From assembly GCA_943787465.1 (NCBI GenBank), contig CALSMN010000004.1, positions 248,001 through 312,000 on the forward strand: a stretch of DNA of 64,000 bases, in the 5' to 3' direction. The translations under genes and the position numbers were made by a program. The notes under the pieces were generated by a model, which saw only the letters and a list, made by a program, of their open reading frames with translations, was not told the origin of the DNA and ran no database searches. This DNA is from an uncultured Bacteroidia bacterium (GTDB taxonomy: Bacteria > Bacteroidota > Bacteroidia > NS11-12g > UBA9320). This document shows positions 56,667 through 64,000 of this stretch, piece after piece; the first letter of the stretch is position 1, and every line of letters begins with the position of its first letter.

Positions 56667-57362
56667 ATGAATTTTGAAGCAGAAGACCATTTTGTAAATA
56701 GAAGTAATTGGCTCAGAGCTGCCATTCTAGGAGCAAATGATGGTATTCTTTCTACCGCCAGTATTGTAATAGGAGTAGCTGCTGCTACATCTACACGAGA
56801 ACCTATCGTATTAGCAGGAATTGCCGGATTAGTGGCTGGAGCACTATCCATGGCCGCTGGTGAATATGTATCCGTAAGTTCACAATCGGATATTGAAACT
56901 GCAGATTTAATTCGGGAACAAAAAGAATTGGATGAATTTCCCGAAGAAGAACTTCAAGAGCTAGCTAAAATATACGTAAAAAGAGGACTTTCAAAGGAGC
57001 TTTCCATTGAAGTTGCCAAACAACTTACGGCACACAATGCTTTGGAAGCGCACGCAAGGGATGAATTGGGTCTTAATGAGATATCTCAAGCCAAACCATT
57101 TCAAGCAGCATTAGCCTCCGGTGCTGCTTTTATTCTAGGTGGGAGCCTTCCTATACTTGTAGCTTACTATACTGGACTACCAAATATGATTTATGCTCAA
57201 TACATATTCGCCATTCTATTTCTGATAGCACTAGGTGCCGTTGCAGCCAAAACAGGAGGATCTTCAGTCTGGAAGGCTGTTATTCGTATTTCCTTTTGGG
57301 GAACGATTGCTATGGCTGGCACCGCACTCATTGGATATATCTTTGGTGTATCTATAGCCTAA
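56667..57362 (+). CDS. VIT/CCC1-family iron or manganese transporter
   Basis: A 231-residue membrane protein of the VIT1/CCC1 family, which moves Fe2+ or Mn2+ out of the cytoplasm with proton exchange in plants and yeast. The start EDHFVNRSNWLRAAILGANDGILSTASIVIGVAAA, the helix-2 AGLVAGALSMAAGEYVSVSSQSD, and the Glu-rich cytosolic metal-binding loop between helices 2 and 3 (about 80-140, ending in AHARDEL) are all present. Five helices are expected. A TATTTTTAC box ends 4 bases before the ATG. Confidence 0.92.
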   Translation: MNFEAEDHFVNRSNWLRAAILGANDGILSTASIVIGVAAATSTREPIVLAGIAGLVAGALSMAAGEYVSVSSQSDIETADLIREQKELDEFPEEELQELAKIYVKRGLSKELSIEVAKQLTAHNALEAHARDELGLNEISQAKPFQAALASGAAFILGGSLPILVAYYTGLPNMIYAQYIFAILFLIALGAVAAKTGGSSVWKAVIRISFWGTIAMAGTALIGYIFGVSIA

Positions 57363-57381
57363 TTTATTCAAGTTAAAACAT

Positions 57382-57390
57382 CATCTTTGC
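57382..57390 (+). promoter_or_regulatory. Putative -7 box for dxs
   Basis: CATCTTTGC differs from TAnnTTTGC at the first base only, and lies three bases before the TTG start of dxs. A transcript from it would be leaderless or nearly so. Confidence 0.35.
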
Positions 57391-57393
57391 CCT

Positions 57394-59145
57394 TTGAATT
57401 TACTGAATAACATAAATTATCCAAGTGATTTGAAACAATTGGATGCTAAACAGCTACCTCAATTATGCGAAGAAATAAGAACCTATTTTATTGCTAAAAT
57501 ATTAAAAAATGGGGGACATTTTAGCGCTAATCTAGGTGTAGTTGAACTAACGGTTGCCCTTCATTATATCTTTGACTTTACCAGAGATAAAATAGTATGG
57601 GATGTTGGCCATCAAGCTTATATTCATAAATTACTCACAGGGAGGAAAGATGCGTTTGATTCCATTCGTAAAATGGGTGGCATCTCCGGCTTTCCAAAAA
57701 TGGATGAAAGTGACTTTGATCATTTTGGGACAGGTCATTCTTCTACATCTATTTCAGCCATCCTAGGAATGGCTGAAGCAGCCAAATTGAATTCGGAATC
57801 ACACAAACATATCGCTGTTATTGGTGATGGCTCTTTAACTGGTGGGATGGCATTTGAAGCACTTAATAACCTTGGTGTTTCTGATGCTAATGTATTAGTG
57901 ATTATTAATGATAACCAAATAGGAATAGATCCCAATTCAGGTGCTATGCATCATCATTTAAACGGAATAGATGCCCATATCAATATATTTAAAACACTTG
58001 GGCTCAATTATCATGGACCTATAGATGGGCATGATTTGAATCAAGTCGTCGATGCATTACGAGAATCACAAAAGATGACTCGCCCAAGTATACTTCATAT
58101 TCGAACGCTAAAAGGCAAAGGATATCTCTTGGCCGAACAAGAACAAACGGATTGGCACAGTGTAAGCTATGTAAAAATTGACCCTTTACTAACCTCATCC
58201 GTAGAGCCTAAACCACTAAAATTTCAAGATGTATTTGGAAAAACCCTCTTGGAGCTTGCTCAACAGGATGAACGTATTGTTGGCATAACCCCTGCTATGC
58301 CGAGCGGAAGTTCAATGAAAATTCTCATGGATGAAATGCCTGATCGCGTTTTTGATGTGGGTATTGCTGAGCAACATGCCGTAACATTTTCAGCTGGATT
58401 GGCTGTCGCTGGGAAACGGCCATTTTGTTCCATTTATTCATCATTTGCACAACGTGCATACGATCAAATTATTCATGATGTTGCATTACAAAAAATACCT
58501 GTGGTTTTTTGCATAGATCGAGCTGGATTAGTGGGTGGCGATGGCCCAACTCATCATGGCACATTTGATATCGCGTTCTTAAATGCCATACCCAATCTCA
58601 TTATACTATCTCCAATGGATGAACATGAACTCAGAAATGCGATGTACTGGGCCAAAGATTATCTTGATGGACCCGTCGTAATTCGTTACCCAAGGGGAAA
58701 AGGCAGCAAAACTCACTACAAAAATATCATTGATCCCATCTCATTGGGATCAAGCAGAATTCTTCAACAAGGAAAAAAAATAGCGATTATTTCTGTTGGC
58801 CAAATTGGGATAGAAATTCAAAATATAATTCATCAGGAGTCATTGGAGGATACTGTTTTTCAAATGGATGTACGATTTATTAAACCTCTAGATATAACAC
58901 AAATCCATCATATTTTCAGTCATTTTAATAGCATTATTACTGTAGAAGAAGGCAGCATTATTGGGGGCTTTGGTCAACAAATAAAATCATTAGCAATGGA
59001 CGCCTCTTACCACGGGAGAATTCTTGCATTGGGTCTACCTGATCAATTCATAGAACATGGAACAAAAGAAGAACTCCAGCAAAAGTATGGTATAGATGGT
59101 CCTGGTATTTTGAAATCTATTCAATTAATTCTTCATGAGAAATAA
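57394..59145 (+). CDS. dxs: 1-deoxy-D-xylulose-5-phosphate synthase
   Basis: Dxs makes DXP from pyruvate and glyceraldehyde 3-phosphate with thiamine diphosphate, the first step of the MEP isoprenoid pathway. The 583-residue protein starts from TTG 57394. The N-terminal GGHFSANLGVVELTVALHY (about 43-61), the ThDP-binding GDGSLTGGMAFEALNN (about 147-162), and the C-terminal RYPRGKG (about 430) and EQHAVTFSAGLA (about 325) segments are seen. It is about 35 residues shorter than E. coli Dxs. It is followed by lpxK after 42 bp. Confidence 0.95.
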   Translation: MNLLNNINYPSDLKQLDAKQLPQLCEEIRTYFIAKILKNGGHFSANLGVVELTVALHYIFDFTRDKIVWDVGHQAYIHKLLTGRKDAFDSIRKMGGISGFPKMDESDFDHFGTGHSSTSISAILGMAEAAKLNSESHKHIAVIGDGSLTGGMAFEALNNLGVSDANVLVIINDNQIGIDPNSGAMHHHLNGIDAHINIFKTLGLNYHGPIDGHDLNQVVDALRESQKMTRPSILHIRTLKGKGYLLAEQEQTDWHSVSYVKIDPLLTSSVEPKPLKFQDVFGKTLLELAQQDERIVGITPAMPSGSSMKILMDEMPDRVFDVGIAEQHAVTFSAGLAVAGKRPFCSIYSSFAQRAYDQIIHDVALQKIPVVFCIDRAGLVGGDGPTHHGTFDIAFLNAIPNLIILSPMDEHELRNAMYWAKDYLDGPVVIRYPRGKGSKTHYKNIIDPISLGSSRILQQGKKIAIISVGQIGIEIQNIIHQESLEDTVFQMDVRFIKPLDITQIHHIFSHFNSIITVEEGSIIGGFGQQIKSLAMDASYHGRILALGLPDQFIEHGTKEELQQKYGIDGPGILKSIQLILHEK

Positions 59146-59187
59146 GCCAAATATATTGGTCATTCATTTTTCCTTTTCTTTGTAATT

Positions 59188-60138
59188 GTGTTCAGCCTAC
59201 GACAAATTTTACTTTCACCATTTGCACTGATATATGGGATAATTACGGGAATACGTAATTTTTGTTATGATCACGATATTTTTAAAAGTACAGCATTTGA
59301 TACTCCCATTATCAGTATTGGCAATCTCTCTACAGGAGGAACAGGTAAAACGCCTATGGTAGAATATCTTATTCAATCCTTAGGCCATAAATATTCAATA
59401 GCTGTATTAAGTAGGGGGTATCGAAGAAAAACGTCTGGATTTCTATGGGTTGAAAAAACAGAGTCTCCATCAAAAGTTGGAGACGAGCCTTTACAATTAA
59501 AAACAAAATTTAACGAGGTTATCGTTGCTGTATCTGAAGATCGAGTTGATGGAGTACAAAAAATTTGTAAAAAATATCCTCAAATCAACCTTATTTTACT
59601 AGATGATGCATTTCAACACCGAAAGATTAAACCCAAGGTCACCCTACTTTTGACGACTTACAACAAACCATTCGTTACTGATTATTTACTGCCTGCTGGT
59701 AACCTTCGGGAATCACGATTAGGTATGCAACGATCCGATGCTATAATAGTAACCAAATGCCCACAAAACTTTGAACAAATTCCAATACGCCACAAACCCA
59801 TTTTTTATGCAATATCTTCCTACCAAAACCCTACTGTAAATCAAACTGTATTTGGATTTAGTGGATTAGCAAATAATGATATTTTCAAAGCGCATTTAAA
59901 AGAATCATATTCATTGGTTGGGTTTAAATCGTATACAGATCATCATCATTTTACGCAAAAGGATATAGATACCCTCATTAATCTAGCTCAAAATTCAGTT
60001 TTAATTTGTACAGAAAAAGACTGGATAAAAGTGCAACACTTAACTATCAAACATCCCATTGAGAAGGTAGGTATATCACACCAGATTCAAGAAGAACAAA
60101 AATTTAACCATTGGCTATTAAAACAAATTGAAAGCTAA
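59188..60138 (+). CDS. lpxK: Tetraacyldisaccharide 4'-kinase
   Basis: LpxK phosphorylates the lipid A disaccharide at the 4' position on the inner membrane, so this organism makes lipid A. The 316-residue protein has an N-terminal membrane-near helix (LSPFALIYGIITGIRNFCYD), the P-loop IGNLSTGGTGKTPMVEYL (about 45-62) and the LLDDAFQHRKIK motif (about 137-148), which carries the catalytic Asp-His region. Start GTG 59188. The downstream rsmA overlaps by 11 bp. Confidence 0.94.
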   Translation: MFSLRQILLSPFALIYGIITGIRNFCYDHDIFKSTAFDTPIISIGNLSTGGTGKTPMVEYLIQSLGHKYSIAVLSRGYRRKTSGFLWVEKTESPSKVGDEPLQLKTKFNEVIVAVSEDRVDGVQKICKKYPQINLILLDDAFQHRKIKPKVTLLLTTYNKPFVTDYLLPAGNLRESRLGMQRSDAIIVTKCPQNFEQIPIRHKPIFYAISSYQNPTVNQTVFGFSGLANNDIFKAHLKESYSLVGFKSYTDHHHFTQKDIDTLINLAQNSVLICTEKDWIKVQHLTIKHPIEKVGISHQIQEEQKFNHWLLKQIES

Positions 60139-60892
60139 AAAACATTTAGGACAACACTTCCTGACAAGTCAAGATACTGCAGAAATGATTGTAAACAGTC
60201 TAGGTGAAATTTTAGAGGAGGATGTATTGGAAATTGGACCAGGGATGGGAATATTAACGCAATTTTTACTTCAACGATCCAAAAATTTCTGTGCTGTAGA
60301 AATTGATCCTGATGCCATTCATTATTTGAAAAATCATTTTATACCTTTCCAAATCATACAAGCAGATTTTCTTAAAATAAACTTAAATGATTACTTTCAA
60401 AAACCCATACGGTTGATTGGAAATTTCCCCTATAATATTTCGTCTCAAATTGTATTTAAAATCATTGAAAATCGTGATTTGATTAAAAAATGGGTGGGAA
60501 TGTTCCAGCTTGAGATGGGCATCCGATTATTTGCAAAGCCTGAAGATAAAAAAAACTATGGAATTTTAAGTGTACTTGTCCCATTTTATTATGATGTCGA
60601 AGAAGTCATGCAACTGCCTCCCAACGCTTTTAACCCACCGCCAAAAGTGAACAGTATTGTTCTTACAGCAACGCTGAAAAATCATGAGTTTAAGGCAAAT
60701 CCGCAATTTATAAAGCGAGTAGTCAAGACTGCCTTTGGACAGCGAAGGAAAACACTGAGTAATAGTCTTGCTTCAATTATTCCAAAAGAGCTTTTAATTC
60801 GCCACCAATTTGCTACCTTGCGACCAGAGAATTTAACCTATCTTCAATTTGAAGAATTATGTGTTTTCATAGAATCCCATGTCAGCCATTGA
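60128..60892 (+). CDS. rsmA: 16S rRNA dimethyladenosine transferase
   Basis: RsmA (KsgA) dimethylates two adjacent adenines near the 3' end of 16S rRNA during 30S maturation. The 254-residue protein shows AKKHLGQHFLTSQD at the start, the SAM-binding EIGPGMGILTQFLL (about 36-49), the NxPY catalytic motif in GNFPYNISSQIVFK (about 98-111), and the C-terminal FGQRRKTLSNSL (about 201-212). The start is TTG 60128 inside the end of lpxK. The end overlaps mgtE by 14 bp. Confidence 0.95.
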   Translation: MKAKKHLGQHFLTSQDTAEMIVNSLGEILEEDVLEIGPGMGILTQFLLQRSKNFCAVEIDPDAIHYLKNHFIPFQIIQADFLKINLNDYFQKPIRLIGNFPYNISSQIVFKIIENRDLIKKWVGMFQLEMGIRLFAKPEDKKNYGILSVLVPFYYDVEEVMQLPPNAFNPPPKVNSIVLTATLKNHEFKANPQFIKRVVKTAFGQRRKTLSNSLASIIPKELLIRHQFATLRPENLTYLQFEELCVFIESHVSH

Positions 60893-62234
60893 AATAACAA
60901 AAGAATCATTAGACGAGATTAAAGGATTTATTGAGTTACAACATAAAGATAAACTCAATCCTATACTTGAAAAGTTATATCCAGCGGATATTGCTGAACT
61001 CTTCAATGATATTAATTTAGATCACGCCGTTTATATCTCAACCCTCCTTGATCCTCAGAAAAAAGTAGATGTATTGACAGAATTAGATTCTGACACTAAA
61101 TTGTCTTTCTTAAAAGGATATTCCAATTCAGAAATTGCAAAAGAATTTTTTAATTATTTGGATTCTGATGATGCGGCCGATATTCTCAATGCAATGGGTC
61201 CAGAGCAAAGTAAAGAAATACTTCAACTCATCGAGGATAGAGATCATAGTAAAAATATTTCCTCCCTCCTCAAGTTTCCTGAAAATACAGCTGGGGCATT
61301 GATGGCCAAAGAACTAATTAAAGTGAAACGAAATTGGACCGTAAAACAATGTACCGAAGAAATAAGACAACAGGCTGAGGATGTTTCAAAAGTATATACG
61401 GCATACGTTGTAGATGAATATGATGAACTTGTCGGATGGGTGTCGTTAAAAGCTATTTTATTGAATAAAGAAAGCTCCAAAGTTGATCAAATTTTTAATG
61501 ACAATATCATCTTTGAAAATACACATACATCGGGGGAGGAAGTAGCGAACACCATGCAAAAATATAATTTAGTGGCATTGCCTATTGTTGATACCTTTAA
61601 TCGATTAGTAGGTCGTGTGACCTTTGATGATGTCCTGGATTATGTGAAAGACGAAGCTGAAAAAGACTACCAAATGCTTTCAGGAATAACTGAAAGTGTA
61701 GAAAGTTCAGATTCTGTTTGGCTTAATACAAGAGCCAGAATACCATGGCTGATTATTGGTTTGTTTGGAGGAATAGCGAGTTCTCTGGTAATTGGAAACT
61801 TTGAAAAAGAATTAGTGGACAATGTTCAATTGGCCTTATTCATGCCTCTAATCATGGCTATGGCCGGGAATGTGGGTGTTCAATCGAGTTCTATTGTTGT
61901 TCAAGGATTAGCCAATAATAGCATATCAAACGCTGGTTTATGGAAAGCATTAGGGAAAGAACTTGCTGTAGCCTTTATCAACGGACTAGTTTGTTCCGCA
62001 CTTTTAATGGGGTATGGATATATTTTTGGAAACAGTTCTGTTATCATGATCACCGTTAGTATCGCCTTGTTTTCTGTAATATTATTAGCTGCTATTATTG
62101 GCACTACTGTCCCGTTGACTCTAGATAAATTGAAAATTGATCCAGCATTAGCAACCGGACCTTTCATTACGACTAGTAACGATTTGATTGGTCTATTTCT
62201 TTACTTTCTTATTGGAAATGCTATATTGGGATGA
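60879..62234 (+). CDS. mgtE: Magnesium transporter MgtE
   Basis: MgtE is a Mg2+-gated channel of the inner membrane. The 451-residue protein follows the family layout: cytosolic N domain (about 20-130, LYPADIAELFNDINLDHAV, DDAADILNAMGPEQ), two CBS domains (about 135-255, with NTAGALMAKELIKV), a plug helix, and five membrane helices (about 285-451). The selectivity region PLIMAMAGNVGVQSSSIVVQGLA (about 318-340) and the last loop TTVPLTLDKLKIDPALATGPFITTSNDL are both present. It overlaps rsmA by 14 bp. Confidence 0.95.
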   Translation: MSAIEITKESLDEIKGFIELQHKDKLNPILEKLYPADIAELFNDINLDHAVYISTLLDPQKKVDVLTELDSDTKLSFLKGYSNSEIAKEFFNYLDSDDAADILNAMGPEQSKEILQLIEDRDHSKNISSLLKFPENTAGALMAKELIKVKRNWTVKQCTEEIRQQAEDVSKVYTAYVVDEYDELVGWVSLKAILLNKESSKVDQIFNDNIIFENTHTSGEEVANTMQKYNLVALPIVDTFNRLVGRVTFDDVLDYVKDEAEKDYQMLSGITESVESSDSVWLNTRARIPWLIIGLFGGIASSLVIGNFEKELVDNVQLALFMPLIMAMAGNVGVQSSSIVVQGLANNSISNAGLWKALGKELAVAFINGLVCSALLMGYGYIFGNSSVIMITVSIALFSVILLAAIIGTTVPLTLDKLKIDPALATGPFITTSNDLIGLFLYFLIGNAILG

Positions 62235-62276
62235 GGCTAAACCTCTTCCCATTCTATTATTAATTATCAATATAAC

Positions 62277-63302
62277 GTGAAAAAAACAATCGCCCTTGCC
62301 CTATGGATCTTCATATATACCCATTCTCAGGCTCAGTATACCAACCTTGTTCTGGAAGGTGGAGGAATGAAGGGGCTAGCTTATTCTGGAGCAATTGAAG
62401 TTTTGGATAGCTTAAGTATAACCCCTCAAATTCAACGTATAGCAGGTACAAGTTCTGGGGCTATGAATGGACTTTTGCTTGCTATTGGTTATACTGGAAA
62501 AGAAATCACTTATCTCAATATTAAAACAAACTTCGGAAAATACAATCAAGTAGGGATACCTGTTATCTCAGGTATATTTCGTTTGCGTAATCATTACGGC
62601 TACTATAAAACCGACCGATTTATGGAGGACTTAGCAATAGCTATGCAAGCCAAAGGTTTCGATTCAGAAACAACATTTATGGATCTTCATCAAAAGCGAT
62701 TAAGCCATTCTAATTTGAAAGATTTATTTATCACAGGAACCAATCTCACTGATCAGAAATTGGAGGTATTTAGTTATTTAACTTACCCTTCCATGAAGAT
62801 TATTGATGCTGTGAAGATTAGTATTAGTATACCCTTCTATTTCGAAGCTATTTTTATGCAACCCGATGGCAGTATCATTCAAAAAAAAGAAGCTACGGAC
62901 GAGACCAAAATCATGACCGATGGGGGTGTCGTTGATAATTATCCTTTCCATATTTTTGATAGTTTGGCTTATGTAAACAACCAAGAATATAGTTACTATG
63001 TATGTAATGATAAAACATTGGGACTTAAATTAGAAATAGATTCCAGTCAACAGCAGTTATCACCCCAAAAAATAACACGTCAAAACCAGTTTATGTCTTC
63101 TTTCTCCCATTTAAGCTCTGAAACAAGAAACCGTAGATTCTTGGGGAAACAACAGTTAGAACAAACGATATTCATCAACACCCAAGGATTTAATCCAAAG
63201 ATTAGAAGAATATCAAAAAGCGAAAAGGTAAAAATTATTAAGTGCGGATATAGTGCAACTTTAAAGTATTTTGAAACTAAAAATTTACTTCTTGACCGTT
63301 AG
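62277..63302 (+). CDS. Patatin-like phospholipase, secreted
   Basis: A 341-residue patatin-family lipase. A signal peptide (ending HSQAQ) is followed by the oxyanion motif GGGMKG (about 28-33), the nucleophile motif GTSSG (Ser about 61) and the catalytic Asp in DGG (about 220), so the Ser-Asp dyad is complete. The expected substrate is membrane phospholipid, in the periplasm or at the surface. Start GTG 62277. The end overlaps the convergent CTD-only gene by 18 bp. It differs from the larger PlpD-type by having no barrel domain. Confidence 0.9.
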   Translation: MKKTIALALWIFIYTHSQAQYTNLVLEGGGMKGLAYSGAIEVLDSLSITPQIQRIAGTSSGAMNGLLLAIGYTGKEITYLNIKTNFGKYNQVGIPVISGIFRLRNHYGYYKTDRFMEDLAIAMQAKGFDSETTFMDLHQKRLSHSNLKDLFITGTNLTDQKLEVFSYLTYPSMKIIDAVKISISIPFYFEAIFMQPDGSIIQKKEATDETKIMTDGGVVDNYPFHIFDSLAYVNNQEYSYYVCNDKTLGLKLEIDSSQQQLSPQKITRQNQFMSSFSHLSSETRNRRFLGKQQLEQTIFINTQGFNPKIRRISKSEKVKIIKCGYSATLKYFETKNLLLDR

Positions 63303-63596
63303 TTTTCTTGTGATTTTATCATTACCTGCCTCAAGAGTATAAAAATATACTCCTTCAGGAATGTCCGTTACGTCAATCACATAGGTACCCGAAGAACTTA
63401 CTTTTTGTGAAGAAATTACTTCCCCAAGAATATTAGATAACACGATTTCAGCCTCAGAAGACGAAAATTCCACATCGACATATGTTAATCCCTTTGCAGG
63501 GTTAGGATAATTACCACTCAGTTTGGGCAAGCCCCCTGCTATAGATTGTATATATCCGATAATGGTTAAAAGTGATATGAAAAATATTCTATTCAA
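63285..63596 (-). CDS. Mini-protein consisting of a signal peptide and a T9SS type A domain
   Basis: Only 103 residues: a signal peptide (about 1-20, ending SIAG), a 10-residue linker, and then a complete type A sorting domain (NYPNPAKGLTYVDVEF, IVLSNILGEVISSQKV, GVYFYTLEAGNDKITRKLTVKK). There is no cargo domain. Short CTD-only proteins do occur in Bacteroidota and may be real secretion partners, decoys or remains of larger genes. It is convergent with the patatin gene and shares 18 bp with it. Confidence 0.82.
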   Translation of the reverse strand: MNRIFFISLLTIIGYIQSIAGGLPKLSGNYPNPAKGLTYVDVEFSSSEAEIVLSNILGEVISSQKVSSSGTYVIDVTDIPEGVYFYTLEAGNDKITRKLTVKK

Positions 63597-63702
63597 AATT
63601 ATCTACAAAATTATAGAAAAAATAATGCCAAAGTACATTTCTGCTAAATGATCGCTTACTCTTATTCAAATGTGTATTATTTATAATACATGTTGCCCAT
63701 TA

Positions 63703-64000
63703 TTAAACAAAGGAAATTAAGCCTTGGTCCATTTTTAAACGGGTATTGAAATTATTGGAAAATAATGAACCTGTTCCTAATCCTTGATGAAGTGGATTAT
63801 TATAAGTACTGACCCACTGAGCTATGGCATTGAGACCTACATTACTCTCTAAAGCAGAAGTAGCCCACCACTGTATATGGTGCTTGTTTGCCAGATTTAT
63901 CCAAGTGTCTGCAACTGAAAGGCCTCCTATTAAATTTGGTTTTAAAATCAAATACTGAGGTTGTATATAACGAAGTAATGCATCCCCTTTTTCTTTTGGC
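63703..64000 (-). CDS. menC: o-Succinylbenzoate synthase, C-terminal part (gene continues past window)
   Basis: The open frame runs from the window edge to TAA 63703-63705 and encodes the end of an enolase-superfamily enzyme. It contains YLILKPNLIGGLSVADTWINLA and WWATSALESNVGLNAIAQW, the C-terminal MenC motif (SALESNxGLNAIAQ). MenC dehydrates SHCHC to o-succinylbenzoate in menaquinone synthesis, the usual respiratory quinone of this phylum. The TTG at 63951 is internal and should not be taken as a start. The catalytic residues lie outside the window. Confidence 0.88.
   Translation of the reverse strand, partial: PKEKGDALLRYIQPQYLILKPNLIGGLSVADTWINLANKHHIQWWATSALESNVGLNAIAQWVSTYNNPLHQGLGTGSLFSNNFNTRLKMDQGLISFV

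Overview
The window comes from a low-GC member of the Bacteroidota, probably from the Saprospiria/Chitinophagia/Cytophagia side, though the sequence alone does not fix the class. The evidence is eight secreted proteins that end in T9SS-type or T9SS-like C-terminal domains, SusC/BtuB-type TonB receptors, Mpl, BshA, two YebC paralogues, a lone MetH lacking its homocysteine domain, and many promoters with the Bacteroidota -7 box TAnnTTTG. Genes are densely packed. Stop codons of convergent genes often overlap and no gap reaches 300 bp. I saw no rRNA, tRNA, CRISPR array, transposase or integrase.

Layout. Positions 1-7000 hold a partial gene, mpl, a GT2 glycosyltransferase, an SNF2 helicase and a small T9SS cargo protein, closed by a near-perfect hairpin. 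Positions 7018-14275 hold yebC and a carboxyltransferase (translationally overlapping), then a cytochrome c lipoprotein / OB-fold / YceI / DUF5777 barrel cluster and a type B T9SS protein. Positions 14259-16533 hold a NUDIX gene diverging from a frameshifted dihydroorotase, and a YbjN-like gene. Positions 16587-24192 are one unit: an ECF sigma factor, a single-pass membrane protein placed like an anti-sigma factor but carrying a type B T9SS domain, and a 1950-residue PKD-type surface protein. Positions 24276-27084 hold a SAM-I riboswitch and a frameshifted metH.

Positions 27146-34686 hold bshA, a lipocalin-like lipoprotein, aroE, a DUF368 polyprenyl-phosphate transporter, a 41-residue lipoprotein, an outer-membrane barrel, a DUF3108 protein and an ABC-F ATPase. 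Positions 43371-34783 (minus strand) are a four-gene surface operon: two large secreted proteins, a lipoprotein and a TonB-dependent receptor, separated by 9 bp or overlapping. Positions 44105-50384 hold tsaB, a conserved hypothetical, lpd, a second yebC, a GT4 gene and serS. Behind serS lies a roughly 1.1 kb insert with two AT-rich genes, bounded by a 52-bp copy of the serS 3' end. Positions 50506-64000 hold a frameshifted TonB receptor, a Kazal/T9SS protein, an MBL hydrolase, maeB, a GNAT gene, a VIT transporter, dxs, lpxK, rsmA, mgtE, a patatin, a CTD-only mini-protein and the end of menC.

The most noteworthy signals are four. First, the sigma / membrane-anchored CTD protein / giant adhesin unit. 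Second, the serS-tail duplication, which differs only at synonymous positions and looks like the boundary of an integrated element. Third, the four-gene surface operon of unknown substrate. Fourth, three single-base frameshifts in otherwise intact conserved genes (pyrC, metH, TonB receptor).
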